This document shows, in pieces, positions 48,476 to 60,700 of a stretch of 64,000 nucleotides of DNA. The notes beneath the pieces were generated by a model that saw nothing but the letters and a program-made list of their open reading frames with translations, made no database searches and was not told where the DNA came from. The first letter of the stretch is position 1. Every line of letters starts with the position of its first letter. Origin of the DNA: Rotaria macrura (Eukaryota > Rotifera > Eurotatoria > Philodinida > Philodinidae); contig OENT01000733.1 of NCBI GenBank assembly GCA_900239685.1, forward strand, positions 1-64,000, read 5' to 3'. The position numbers were made by a program, and so were the translations under genes.

Positions 48476-48483
48476 ATTATAGT

Positions 48484-51400
48484 AATGAAAATACAAATCA
48501 ATCTGCTACTTTCAAGTCTTGCTCCTCAGCAATCGGATCACTTATAACAAATTTAAAGAATAAATTAATGTATTTTATAACTACTAAATGCAGCGTTAAT
48601 TCAACAACGCATCTCGTGTTATTTATTTAAATGTTGACGCTCACCAGTGAAAAAAAATAGAAGAAAGAAAGATGAGAAAATCATATGTATTGATACCGGA
48701 AAATATATAATTAAAGTTGTTTAGCTTGATCAGCTTTCTGTGGATTAGAAACAATATCTTGATGATGTTTCAAATTTTAATCCAGCAGGGATTGCGCTAA
48801 CAGCTTTTTTGGAGAAAGTGCGCTGCAGTTTATATTTCAAAATCATCAGATATTTCATTCACTTTGCTATTCTGTGCACAGCTGCCATTGGACGAATGAT
48901 TTGACATTGGACATGTGCAACATCCAATATCTTATTATGTTCATGGTAATGATACCTAAATTAGAACTTCCCACCAGAGACAAAAACAAACGTGAAAATC
49001 TCGATTCCATTAGGGCTCGTCAAAGATTTCTTGATACCATTCAACCGATTTCAACATAAATGTTCATTCCATTCAATTTGCTGCAGCAGAGTTTGTATCC
49101 GAATTCGATTTAGACTGAAGTAAATCATATAATTCCACAGGTCAGTTCGGTTTCGGTCTCTCTATACTACTTCGATAGCCTATTCACTCTACTATTTTCA
49201 AAAGTACAACTATAAGAAATATACATATTGATAATACTAGTGCAATGAAGGAAAATCTTCTCATATGCACTCTTATGTAGGCATTTTAACCTCTCTTTAT
49301 CATTTTCAGCATGTTTTTTCAGAGAGCGCTCCAACCAGGCAACAACGTTTCTTTAAAGATCATTCAACAATGCTTTCTCTCAAATGTGGGTGTCGATGTA
49401 ATTGTAGTTCTTCTCCTCACCCACACCACACATCCCACGCTGCATACCAACACCGACAAACACATCCTATTTCATTAGCTTCCAATACTCGTTCCCACGT
49501 AGTTCGTTTTATATTGATCGTTATACTTTTGTCTTCAGTCTTTGAGCGTTCATCATTCATTATAGTACATCGTTCTTTCATATGCTCTGCTCTTTTCGTA
49601 TTCATGCTAATAATCTGATGCTGATAATAGTGAAATATCAACATTGAGATGCGCATTATTATTACCCAGTTTGATTGAACAGCGAATGTACAGGTCTGGT
49701 ATCTCGAGTGAATTGAATTCAATGATAACTATGAATAAATTCTAACACATTGGTGTACGACGACTGTTAATTCAATCTTTACCGCTATGAAGATCTCTAT
49801 AAACAAAGCATTTCATTCTTTTCATTCCCGTGAGTTTGTTTGCTGCAGAATGATCAGAAATGTTTTGCACATATTTGACGCCGGTCCTTTGTTACTTGCG
49901 AGAAATGCCATTTGAGGTGTGTGCCCATACGAATACAAATTGTACACGCCATTAAACAAATATAGACAAGCATAATGAAATCAACTCGAACACTACAAAT
50001 TCTTCCACCTTTAATGAGACTCCACAACCTACTAGGACATCGTATCGGCTTGTAGTGAATCACTACATATGTTGGTTGGCCGATGTACCTAGCAGGTAGA
50101 AGCCGGCAGATGCCAGTAAAACGCGGTACATTAATTGTAGATTTCTAGGTTTCGATATATACGCCTGTCACTGTAACCTTTTAGGTAGTCGATACTAGTT
50201 GATCCTAGGCTGTAGAAGGCGGCTGTGTGCATTAGGAGCAGTTAGAGATCCGATTATATGAAATCGTACGAATGGTTACGTGTTATTGGTTGAAACCTCG
50301 GTACATGTTGTATCAGTATCGGCGCATCTAGTATTTGCCATTTACATGTTTTCTCTTGTGTTCAGATTCATATATGATCTTGCTTTTCTTATACCAACCA
50401 AGAAATTGTTTTTGAAGCACTATGGTGTTTGCATTCTTGACCATGAGAAGATTTTATCTAGCATGAGACGGGACTCTTCGTGTATATTCATTGATTTCAA
50501 TGTATTCAAGTGTGTCTTGCTCAGGTCCCTCCATCTCGCGGTGACCACCGTGTACGATAATTTATTTCGTTCGAGCTGCGATACGTTCGATTTTCTTCAA
50601 CTGCATCAATACAATTATTCATACTAATTTGATGTGGATTCCTTTTTTGCTTATGTGGATTATGCTTACTCACTTTATTCACTGATGTTGATTCACCAGA
50701 TTATTCATTTCGCTCATGGATGAGGACATTCATGACCCTGAATGTGAATACATTTTCGTGAAGTACCGAACAGAATTATTCATCTTCCCTCAAGCACCTG
50801 AGTGTCTAAGCATAGGCATATAGAGAGCCTTCATATTTAAAACAGGTGCGCGCACTCATACTCTACTTCGCTCGCTTAAATTATTCGTATCTGGTTGACT
50901 TCATAGTATCTTGAAATGTTTTTAATCCTCGATCATTAAACGCTGTTCATCCATTACCAGCCATTGCTGATAGATATGTTTTGTTCTTGTCATATACATT
51001 GGGTCAAGCATGTGCTGGCAAGTATTTAATTTTCGTAGGGCTCATTTGAGTTCAAATTGTATGTGCATACCTTATGTGTGCTCTCTTCTAATGAAATCTT
51101 TTTCACAGTAAAACTGTCTGAGTGAGTTGGTTAGTGTCTTGAGTTGACTCTTGTTTTCCGGTTAGAACTACGGTGTGCCATTTAGCAATGCTACATGTCT
51201 TTTTTTCTCCGATTTTTTTGTTTGACAGTAATTGTGAATTTTTGTCCTGATGATTTGGTGAGACGTCTTATGCGCTGGAGTGATTCTACGCTGTGTATAT
51301 CGATTGAGCTTGGTCTTTCAGGTCATCAACATACTGACATCGACTAATTGAGCACTACATTCGTCTTTGGTTCTGCTGACTGTATGTAAGGCACTACAAA

Positions 51401-51559
51401 CGATTTTTCGTTCGGCTCTTCTAAAAGTTTCAGCTTGAGTTCAAGTATTCCGCTCTAATGCTTAGAAATATTTAAGATTTACGGAAAAACTTCAGACTCC
51501 TACGTCTACTACTTTACTGTAGTTTTACATTTCTGTTACTATAAATATGTGCAACTCGC
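48484..51559. other. Intergenic, 3.1 kb
   Basis: No confident gene. A short plus-strand frame ending at 49059 (KLELPTRDKNKRENLDSIRA, a plausible C-terminus) has no recognised family. CA/CCCACACC-rich words occur near 49420. Other frames are spurious. Confidence 0.4.
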
Positions 51560-52310
51560 TAACAGATAACCGAAAATAAATGGGGTAACTTTGCACTTCA
51601 TATTTTGATTCTCAAAACTATTTTGTATTAAAACACAAAATATACCATAAGATGCAGTGTGAAAAATTCCACGATCTACTATGTAAAATTTATGTTAAGT
51701 GTGTACTTTTTTTGTCATAGAAAGTATTTATAAGACACCAACTTTTGACGATGCGAAAAATAGTCCAGAGAATTCTGTTTCTTTTTGAAAACAAAAAGGG
51801 CACAATTTAAACAAACTGTTCAGTGCAAATTGTAGAACTTTTCACGCTGAATCTCCAAGCGTAATTTTGTTGCTTGTGAAAGGTAGTAAACCACTATCCA
51901 CTTGTAAGTTACATAAAACCTATAGTTATCGTGTATGTACAATCCAATTTATTGTTACGAGCGGATGGGTATATATATACATGGGCTCGGAACAAAAGGA
52001 ATGTAATAGAAGATACTAGTAATTCCAGAACTCACACGAGAGTACTAGTGAGAACATCAACATCAATAGAGAGAACGAATAAACTGAAACATACTAGAAC
52101 TGAGAACATATATCTGTTTACGCATGACAGCAGAACGAAAGAAGATATAGATGGAATACATAAACATATGATGACGTCACACAATAATGATAGAATGAAA
52201 GAGAACATACACAGAAGATGACGGTACTTAACATGTTTTTAATAAAATAGTTTTGGAGATCAAAATATGAGGTGCAAAGTCACCTAATTTATTATCGGCC
52301 ATACGCTAGG
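51560..52310. mobile_element. Non-autonomous element with about 75-bp inverted ends
   Basis: The left end, about 51560-51635, and right end, about 52235-52310, are inverted copies. They share the core ACTTTGCACNTCATATTTTG and CAAAACTATTTT with few mismatches, fading outward over CCGANAATAAAT. No clear target duplication was seen. The core has no transposase. A TG...CA-bounded stretch at 51953-52233 (TGTTAC to TTAACA) may be a nested solo-LTR-like piece but lacks matching flanks. Confidence 0.55.
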
Positions 52311-52589
52311 CAGCTGTGCGCGCCTGGCGTAAAAGAAGTAATAGACTACAGCAAAGTAAAAGACGTAAAAGTCTGTAATTTTGCACACAATCCTAAATAC
52401 GTCTAGTGATAAATGCGCCTAATGATCCGTTGGAACTTTTCTATTGGGAAATCCGCTACGATTCTATTATAGAAAACCTCCACATGGTGGACACTTTTAG
52501 AAAGTTTGAATCGCATCTATTATAGAGACGTAATTTGGGGTAAGTGTCTCTCCACTATCGTATGAATGATGGAAGATCATGTCATTGGT

Positions 52590-52870
52590 ATATGGTTTCT
52601 TCATTAAAATAGATGAGGGACTATGTTTACGTAGCGGTCCCAATGAATTGCATTGTATGAGCGATGCTTAACTCTCTAACCCTAGTTATTTGGATCCTAG
52701 ACGTTTCATTGCTGTTTGTTGTCGTGTTGATATTCTTCTTTTGTCATTATTGTTCATACTCTTTCGTTCTCTCTTGTGATTGCCTATATAAACATGTGTC
52801 ATATGTGTAATCAGTAAGATGGATGATATAAAGAAACCAAATAAAGCATAAAACCGTCAGTGCTAGCTAC
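52590..52870 (+). repeat. LTR-like fragment with CT-rich block, TATA and AATAAA
   Basis: A CT-rich stretch is followed by TATATAAAC at about 52785 and AATAAA at about 52841, the order expected of an LTR promoter and poly(A) signal. The first part resembles 27783-27930, where CGGTCCCAATG and the CT-rich block recur. This supports a dispersed, decayed LTR-type repeat. The borders are not defined. Confidence 0.35.
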
Positions 52871-52909
52871 TTTTCTATTCAAACTCATTCCAGTTTACTA
52901 TTTAATTAT

Positions 52910-53110
52910 TAACTGACTTGATCGACCATACGCAAGACATGAATTACGATAAACAATCACGGTCGTCAACGCTCGTATACGATAATGTATCCGACCGTAT
53001 ACTGGGAATTTATGACCGTTTACGCGCCGTATTTTAACATTTTGGTATGCACCGTATTGCGGCCTTATATCGCAGTGTCGTATACGGCCACCTGGAGAGA
53101 CAGTATACCT
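52910..53110. repeat. CG-clustered TACGGCC-word segment
   Basis: Dense CGTATACGG, CCGTATAC and TACGGCC words, like those at 19083-19375 and 54513-54765, stand out from AT-rich flanks. It is probably another copy or fragment of the same foldback family. Confidence 0.4.
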
Positions 53111-53232
53111 TCGGCACATGGCCGTACAAAACAAAGTAAACAACCAAACACGACGACGATTACGTCGGTAACAAAGGCATTGCCGACAATAAACAACGGT
53201 ATTTCTGTGAGCAGTGAAATCTGATCACTGCT

Positions 53233-53610
53233 GTGCGAAAAGAAGCAAAGACCCAAAAATATACTAATCATGAACAAATCCTAGCAACAAAAGATCCAAA
53301 ACTAAATCGGAATCGTAAAATCCTGACCATCAAGAAAAGATGTCTCTCCCATTCCTCATCCGGTGATAATCCGCCAAGACCAATTGTATACTATATGACG
53401 CTGAAACGCCTCAAAGAAATCCAGCAAAAATCACCTTTTGAGAAAAACCTTCCCATCGATCTCAGATTCAACCTACTCATGTATGCCTAGCGAAAATCCA
53501 ATGTCGTCGAGTGTGGCACGTTTTGTGCAGCCGAGTTGATAGAAAAGACTTTGAATGCGAGAATCATGGAAGGAATGATAATGAAATCTCATCGACGAAT
53601 GGCGCTATAA
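53233..53610 (+). pseudogene. Unrecognised frame with one in-frame TAG
   Basis: A frame of 126 codons runs from 53233 to TAA 53608-53610 with a single TAG at 53488-53490. Translation on either side is protein-like: LKRLKEIQQKSPFEKNLPID before and RKSNVVECGTFCAAELIEKT after. I do not know the family. It resembles a helical, conserved C-terminal segment more than random sequence. The TAG could be a nonsense change or a readthrough stop. The upstream part is not resolved. Confidence 0.35.
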
Positions 53611-54512
53611 TAACCCCTTGATGTTTGTTTGTATAAAGCTCTTGTGGAAAGAGAATGCTTGAATAATTGTGTGCTTAATTTATTCGAAGATAACTTAAAG
53701 GCATCTAGTGTTGCCCGGTTGTTTTTTTTGATACAAAGACCAGGTGTCACAAAGAGCTTCCCGGTAGATATCGAGGACCTACTAGGGTAGTCTACTCACA
53801 TGTGTAAGTGATCACTGAAGCAGCTAGAGAATCTTGAACAAGTAGTTGTAGCAAGGGTAGCTGCGAGCATCCTACATTGGACTTAGAAAGTTGATAGAAG
53901 CTGGGCACGGCACCTCCTGTACTTACACATAGAGTTTCAAAGTGAACAAAATCCTGCTTTTGGATGTTTTTTTCAGAAGTTATCGTTTCTTTATATGAGA
54001 GATAGAGGATAGTGTGAAGTCAGTTTTGAAGCGACCAGGTGAGACAAAAACCGATCCTTCCATACTCCCCTGGGCTGTCCAATCGGCAATTCAATTATCG
54101 AATATTGTATGCTTTGTAGGATTAAAATATAGTAGCTGAAGATGATTTTGGGCTGATTTTTTTAGACAAAATCCAGGTGTAATTGAGGGCTTTGCCATTA
54201 GGTATGCTTGGTCTACTAGGAGAGTCTGCTTACGTATCGAAATGATCACTGAAACATATGGGGTATCTTGAACAAGCTGCAGGGGTACAAGTAGCACAAA
54301 GCATCTGACTTTGGACATAGAAATTTAAGGATAGGCTAGGTTTGAAAAAGACCGATGCTTCTTCCCTGTTTGTGCTATGCAGGGTATATTATTAGCCTGA
54401 GATTTCTTCATTTTTTTGATTAAAGAATTTTAAAAGATCACGTGTGTCCTGCTTTCGACGTTGTGAAAGGGAATAGATGTTGTCGTCAATGACCACTTAT
54501 GAAAGAATATGG
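53611..54512. repeat. Diverged direct repeat, two units
   Basis: The segments at about 53747-53905 and 54172-54335 are related in the same orientation. They share CCAGGTGT, CTACTAGG, AGTCT, TGATCACTGAA and ATCTTGAACAAG in the same order. The spacing is about 430 bp. No gene is seen in this interval. Confidence 0.45.
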
Positions 54513-54765
54513 TATAAAAGTGGCAGTCGTTTTCTAAATCGTTTACAGTCATCGTATCCGATCATTTACCGTGATATCCGGCTATCGTTTACAATTAGCA
54601 TGCATTTACGGCGAACATCTATGTGGATTTTTCACGATCACCGTTTATCACAATTATAATTCATAGTAAGACTTCGTTTATGACGATAGTAAACGGTCGC
54701 AAAATAGGATCGCCACTTTTCGATGTAAGAAATAGGTATACGGCCGTTTACGGCCATGGATGATT
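54513..54765. repeat. Foldback element with AAAAGTGGC ends
   Basis: AAAAGTGGCAGTCG near 54516 mirrors CGATCCTATTTTGC-type sequence near 54700-54722, and ATCGTTTAC/GTAAACGG words pair inward. It shares TACGGCCGTTTACGGCC words with the CG-clustered segments at 19.1 and 52.9 kb. It abuts the predicted start of the ATP-grasp-SET gene and may carry its promoter region. Confidence 0.4.
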
Positions 54766-57700
54766 GACCTGGGTAACAACGTCACAAGGATGATTGATCA
54801 AAGAGAAGGACTATTATATTTTCTAGATAAAATAGACATCATGAAGCAATGTCAATTAGCAGCGACAAATCATGATAACGAGCCTCAAGTGGAAGTCATT
54901 GGCGACGAAATGAAGACTATTTCATTCGAAAAACATCATAATCGAATAACTCGTGTGTGTATTTTAAGCGTTGATTCAAGTTACACGATTAACGTTGTCC
55001 ATGGAAATGCTACGGCAGGCTTGATTGCTGAGAAAAATGAACAACAAATTACAATTTATTCGCACGATGCTGAAGAAGTATTGAAGGAGTTAGATCCAAA
55101 TATTACGGTCGAAACGGTTTATTTGAAGCCAAACACCAGACAAAGCATAGCCACAATTCGACGGTTAAAACATCAAGTGGATGTATTTGTTAATTTATAT
55201 GATAATGCAGATGATACAGGAGCTAAAATTGTTGACTACATGCAAAATGATGGCATCGCATTTACTGGTGCTAGCGCTCATTTTTGTGACCCGACACGAA
55301 TTGAATTGAAACGACTGTGCCGATATTATCGTTTGCCAACACCAAAATTTGCATTAATCAGTGATTCAAACAGTTTCAATGACGACTCTTTAGAAATGCT
55401 CTCCGAAACATTGGGTGGCTTTCCATTATTTGTTAAACCTGAGCATGGCTATGATAGTAAGTTCTTTTCACTTCACAAGTGCTCTCATTACTGTGAAACA
55501 AGATCGGTAATGAGTGCTGAAGTATATAGCCAGAAATTCGGACTCCGTTACCATTCTAATTAGCACTTATAATGGCAGATAGAACAGTTGAAATTCTCTA
55601 TAGTCACAAATTGTGATGACCCATTTGGTTTTCAGCTATGTCTATCGTGATCTGTGATTTTGAAAGAAATTTATAGAGTGCTGATCTTTGAACCATTACG
55701 GAACATTGTTAGACTCAGTAAGATTTCTACATCCTGGTTTAAGTACTCTGTAAAAAAGCGTAGAATGATAAGCCCTTAAATTATTGATTAATGTGCAACG
55801 TATAATAAACCATTTTTATTGTATTTGAAATTATCCTACACCCTTTTAATAGGTTTTGGAAAGGGTTTCGTCAATTAATAAATCTTTTCATAAAGTCTTC
55901 CAAAAGATTTAGGAAAGGTTACTTTTAGTCAAAATTCTTATCGTCATTTTGATCAGTTGTTGAAGTGCATCTAAACCAAAACTACATAAGTTTATTTAAT
56001 TTTAAATATATACTTACTGTAGATTAAATTAATTCAATCAAACCGAAAAAGAAAATAAAGTCAATTGATGCTATTAATAGATACTATTATTCAAATTGTT
56101 CGACCAATTCTAACTAAAATAGACAGTAGTATCAAACTTGACGGTTGAATTCAATTGAAATTTCTAGTTTTGAATTTCAATGAAGCTCGGACAAGCAAGA
56201 AAAATAACTCTTTCCGCAAAATTCTGCTCCCTCCCTCTCTGCCTGTATATCTCTTTGGAATCCTCAGTTAGCGAGATGCCTTATGTCTTCGAAATTAGAA
56301 ATTTGAATTCAATTCAAGTTTCAAATTTGACTTATATGGTAAAGTAAGAAGTTCTTTTGGTAAGATTGAAAGTTAATATACCGATGATAGAAAAGGGATA
56401 GGCTTGTTTCGCTGAGTCCCAGTATAGTAAGCTCCTTTGTAGTAGCTATTAACCCCTATTTCAAATGCTTCTTTTTTCATAAATTTTCTAAGGATTTGTG
56501 AAAATTAATAATTTGAACAATAGCATTTTATCCTACTATTTGTTTTCTTCCAGTGGCTGAAAAATAATTTTTACGGAAATGTACAAGAATAAATGTTTCA
56601 TTGTAACATAGTAAACTCCTCTCATTAAACCCTAACACAATAAAACAGTTCTTATCAGTCATGAGCCCTTTTTATTTTCAAATACTATTAGTCTCATGAA
56701 CCCTGTGACCCAAAAATCTGTTAAGAGTTTATTAAAATTTTCTTACTGAATTAGATTTAGTATTCTACGTTCTTTTTACAGTGTATCTCCATCGCTATTC
56801 ATATTTAGTAGTCTAGTGATGACGATAGAAGTGTTTTGTTACGCTTTAGGAAAATAGATAAAATTAGGATAGACTCTATCTGTCGAAAAGGCTCGTAGAT
56901 TGAAATACCTAATGCACTTCAATTAAATCCGGTAAGAAAAGAGGAAAATTCTTGGGCTATTCTCTTTTACAAGAACAGTGCCGGAAAGAATTCGAATATC
57001 GAAATTGTGTCTTCGGTACTTATTGAATGGGAACTACATCTATTTTATTCACGTTAATGAATAGGCTGCCAAATCTTTAGAAACAAGACTAAAACTTCCC
57101 AATGATGGTCACACGTTTTAATGGACTGAACCGCATGAATTAAATTTTAAGAAGCCACCAGTCTTCAAAATAAAGAAATGGGTGTTCTTATATCAACATT
57201 GAGTCATTGTTCCGAAAATATTGACGGATGTAGCAATCATTTTCTTATTCTATACGTTGATGAGACTTCAACAGATGAAGACTATTCGATATTTTATTTT
57301 GTTGAACTAAACTGAATTATTCATTAGTAACTTGTAGGCGCAACTCCATGCGAAAAAGCATTGTAGAACTCATAGGCAATAACTAGAAGGATTATGGAGC
57401 CAGCTTTACATACGTGTATGCAGAAATCTTGTTAGAAATAAAAAATGAAACGTATTGATTGCGCTCTGGTCTAATTATTTGTTTCCGATATTAACAGTAT
57501 TCTATTACTGTACATATATATTCTTCTTTTTTAGTTAATTCTTATTATGCTGCGGGCATTTTCTGCTTTCTGTTCGTTCTTTGCCATTATCATTTTAGAT
57601 TTTCTTCTGATTTCGTATTCGGATTAATTTACCTAGTGCTCAGCATCAAAACTAGTTACCATACCATCCAAGTATTTTCTGATAAAAACCGCGATCTTTA

Positions 57701-60700
57701 TCTTTTAGTTCACGGTCGAGATGATTTCTGCTAAACTACGCCTATTTTCGGCATTTATTGTTAGTGCTTCTTCAGTCATACTCTTATCATTCGCCCTGGT
57801 TTTCAAAGGAACAAATGCATTACTGACATGTAACTTCTATTTTTCGTGCTCATGGTGTTCTATTCCATTACATCATATTCTAGAAGCAATTTTACTTTCA
57901 CCTTTATCGTTTTGCTTGTATTGAAGTTGACTGTGTATATGGATCTAATTGTCCATGATGTTGAGATTTAAAGTAGACTCTCTCTTGTACCCACACTGCC
58001 CCATGAATGGAACAAACGCTTCGTGTCTTTTGAGGTTTTCGAACATATAAACGGAACCTCGATAGTACAAAAAATCAATATTACTAAGTTAGCTGAAGAT
58101 TCAAAGAAGAACAGACTTAAAATATACTTCAGCATTCTTTCTGCAGATTGATTTCTTGTCTTTCAACACTGATCTAACTGAAAATATTTCAAGCATTCAC
58201 ATGTATTTATTTGAAAACATAGGTGTTGGCATTGATGAAAAGTCCTTGATTTATAATGTTACCGAATTGAAGGAACGATGTTCAAAAATTGTCGACGAAT
58301 TCGGAGGTGCTTTGGTTGAAAAATATATTGAAGGGCGCGAATTTACTGTCTTAGTTGCTGGTAGCAAGAACAATATTCACGTCTTTCCTCCTGTCGAATG
58401 CCGTTTTCCTGCTGATAAAACATTCATCACATTCGAAGATAAATGGGGTAACAACTATAGTGATTCACATTGGGGTTTACTAAATCCAACAGAAGAAAAC
58501 GAAGAACAACAATTAATCAACAATTTGATGTCATTAACTAGACAGTTATATGAAGCATTCAACGGTGATGGCTATGCTCGTATGGATATACGGCAAGACA
58601 ATAAATCAAAAGAATTATTTATCTTGGATTGCAATCCCAATTGTAGCGTATTCTATAAAGATTCATGTTCCGCTGATTCAATTATCCAGCTCGCAGGTTG
58701 GCAAAAGACGAAATTTATGAAATTTTTGTTAGACGAAGCTATCGAACGTCAGCGACATTATCATCTCAATCATCTATATCAAATTAAATATTCGCCAAGA
58801 AATGGCTTCGCAATGTATGCGTCAAGAAATTTACTTAAAGGTGATTTAGTATACTCACTTGAAAACAGTTCCCAGAAATTAATAACAAAGCAGTTTGCCC
58901 AACAAACATTTACTGCAAGTGAAATGGAATCATTCAATGCTTATGGTGAGTATACGATTATTATCTCTGCAGCATACTAGCTAAATGATACTCGTACATT
59001 AATACTTTTCCAGCATGGCCGATTTGTGACAATGTTTATGTTCTTTGGCATGACGATAGTCGGCATTGGCAACCAATCAATCATTCATGTGATCCAAATA
59101 TACTGATGAACGGGCTACAATGTGTTGCTAGGAGACCAATTGGTAAACACTTAATATCTGATTAGATGATGATTTACATTGTTTTAGGCTAAGACGTGCA
59201 AACAAACATAGATAATTCTTACCCAGTTAGAATCAAATTTTTTTATTGTATTTCAATTAGTTCCTTGCAACCCGATGCTGGAAAGGAGTTCTTCAGGGGT
59301 CGCTTCGACAAAATCGGGTAATTTTCTGATATGATTGAAATTTATTAGTCGAAAACCGTGAGGATACTCGGTTGCAAGGAAATCGTTTGAATTTCGTAAA
59401 GTGCATATGAACTTTCAGGTACCATTACCAGAAATTCAAAGAACGGACTGATTCTACATCGAGAATACGAAATCCAGGAAAAGATATCCGACTAATATGC
59501 AGTACTCTTCCTTGTTTGATACCTACTTGGGCCGTTTATTACGTGAGTTTTAATTGTCTGAGAAGACTAATTGTAATCATTGTAAAGACTTCATTTTAAG
59601 TTTTGGAGTTCGATAATCTTTTCATGATGCTTAAGTTCGCCCTAACTTTTACTATCAAAGTAGAATGATCTTGGTCTGGATTTTCATGCCTGTTGTCGTT
59701 CATCATTCTACTCAAGAGATTTATTTATGTTTATATTCCAATACTTGTTTTTTGATTAAAGATCTTTCCATTTCACAAGATATTCTGGCTTCAGAAAAAA
59801 TCTATCGTGTGCAGATTCGATTCCGCTCATAGTCCTCGCAATCGACTTGTTTCTGATCACAACTGTGACCAAAAGTAGAATTTTGTTCATGAATGATCGT
59901 TATTTAAAATACATGGTCACGAACATTTCCATGAGTCAATCCACAATTATAATGCATACTAAAGAAAACGCCAGCTAACGGAATTCCATTCGAGCAGATT
60001 CATTTCGATCTACTTTCCAGAAATCTGCAATTGATTCGATTCTGGGTACTGAGTCAAAGGCTTTCTTTTTTACGAGATGAGGAATAGGAATGCTCTTGTG
60101 AGTAGGAGTGAGTGTGCCTATGTAGGTGGATGAACTTGGGTGACTGCGCACCAATACCAATACAACTACCCTACACATTCATATTTCTCCGTCACATACT
60201 GAATGCAGTATGTGACGGAGCAGTGTAAACTAAGAATGTCTAACAAACTGCCCGTATGCAACACTGTCGTCTTCAAGAATCAACATAAGAATCGTGGATT
60301 TTAGAGTTTTGCGTAAACTGGACTTTGAAGGTCATGCTCGATTAGAAAAGTATTCAGCTAACGGGGTATCGCTACAATATGTTGGAGAATACCCACGCAA
60401 CCCATAAAAAGCCATCGAGAAGTGCGACGATAGCTAAAAAGTTGAATTAAACATTATTTTCTCGTTCTGTTTCACATTCAAACTCATCGAAAATAGAACC
60501 CTCGGAATCATCCTCATATGGCGGATTGATTTTCCAGTACTCAGATAAACTTCGACTACTCGAAAGTCATCGAATGATCAAGTGGTCGAAGTGGCAAAAC
60601 CTATCGAAGAGCACTTTCCGATGGTTCAATGCGATATCCAAGCGATAAAAAACTTCGACATAAAGGAATACTAAAGTTCTAAAGATAAGAATTCTGTCAA

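Noticed and set aside
48874..49059. Frame ending KLELPTRDKNKRENLDSIRA...
   Set aside because: Plausible C-terminus but no family, start or partner exon; kept only as a note in the intergenic entry.
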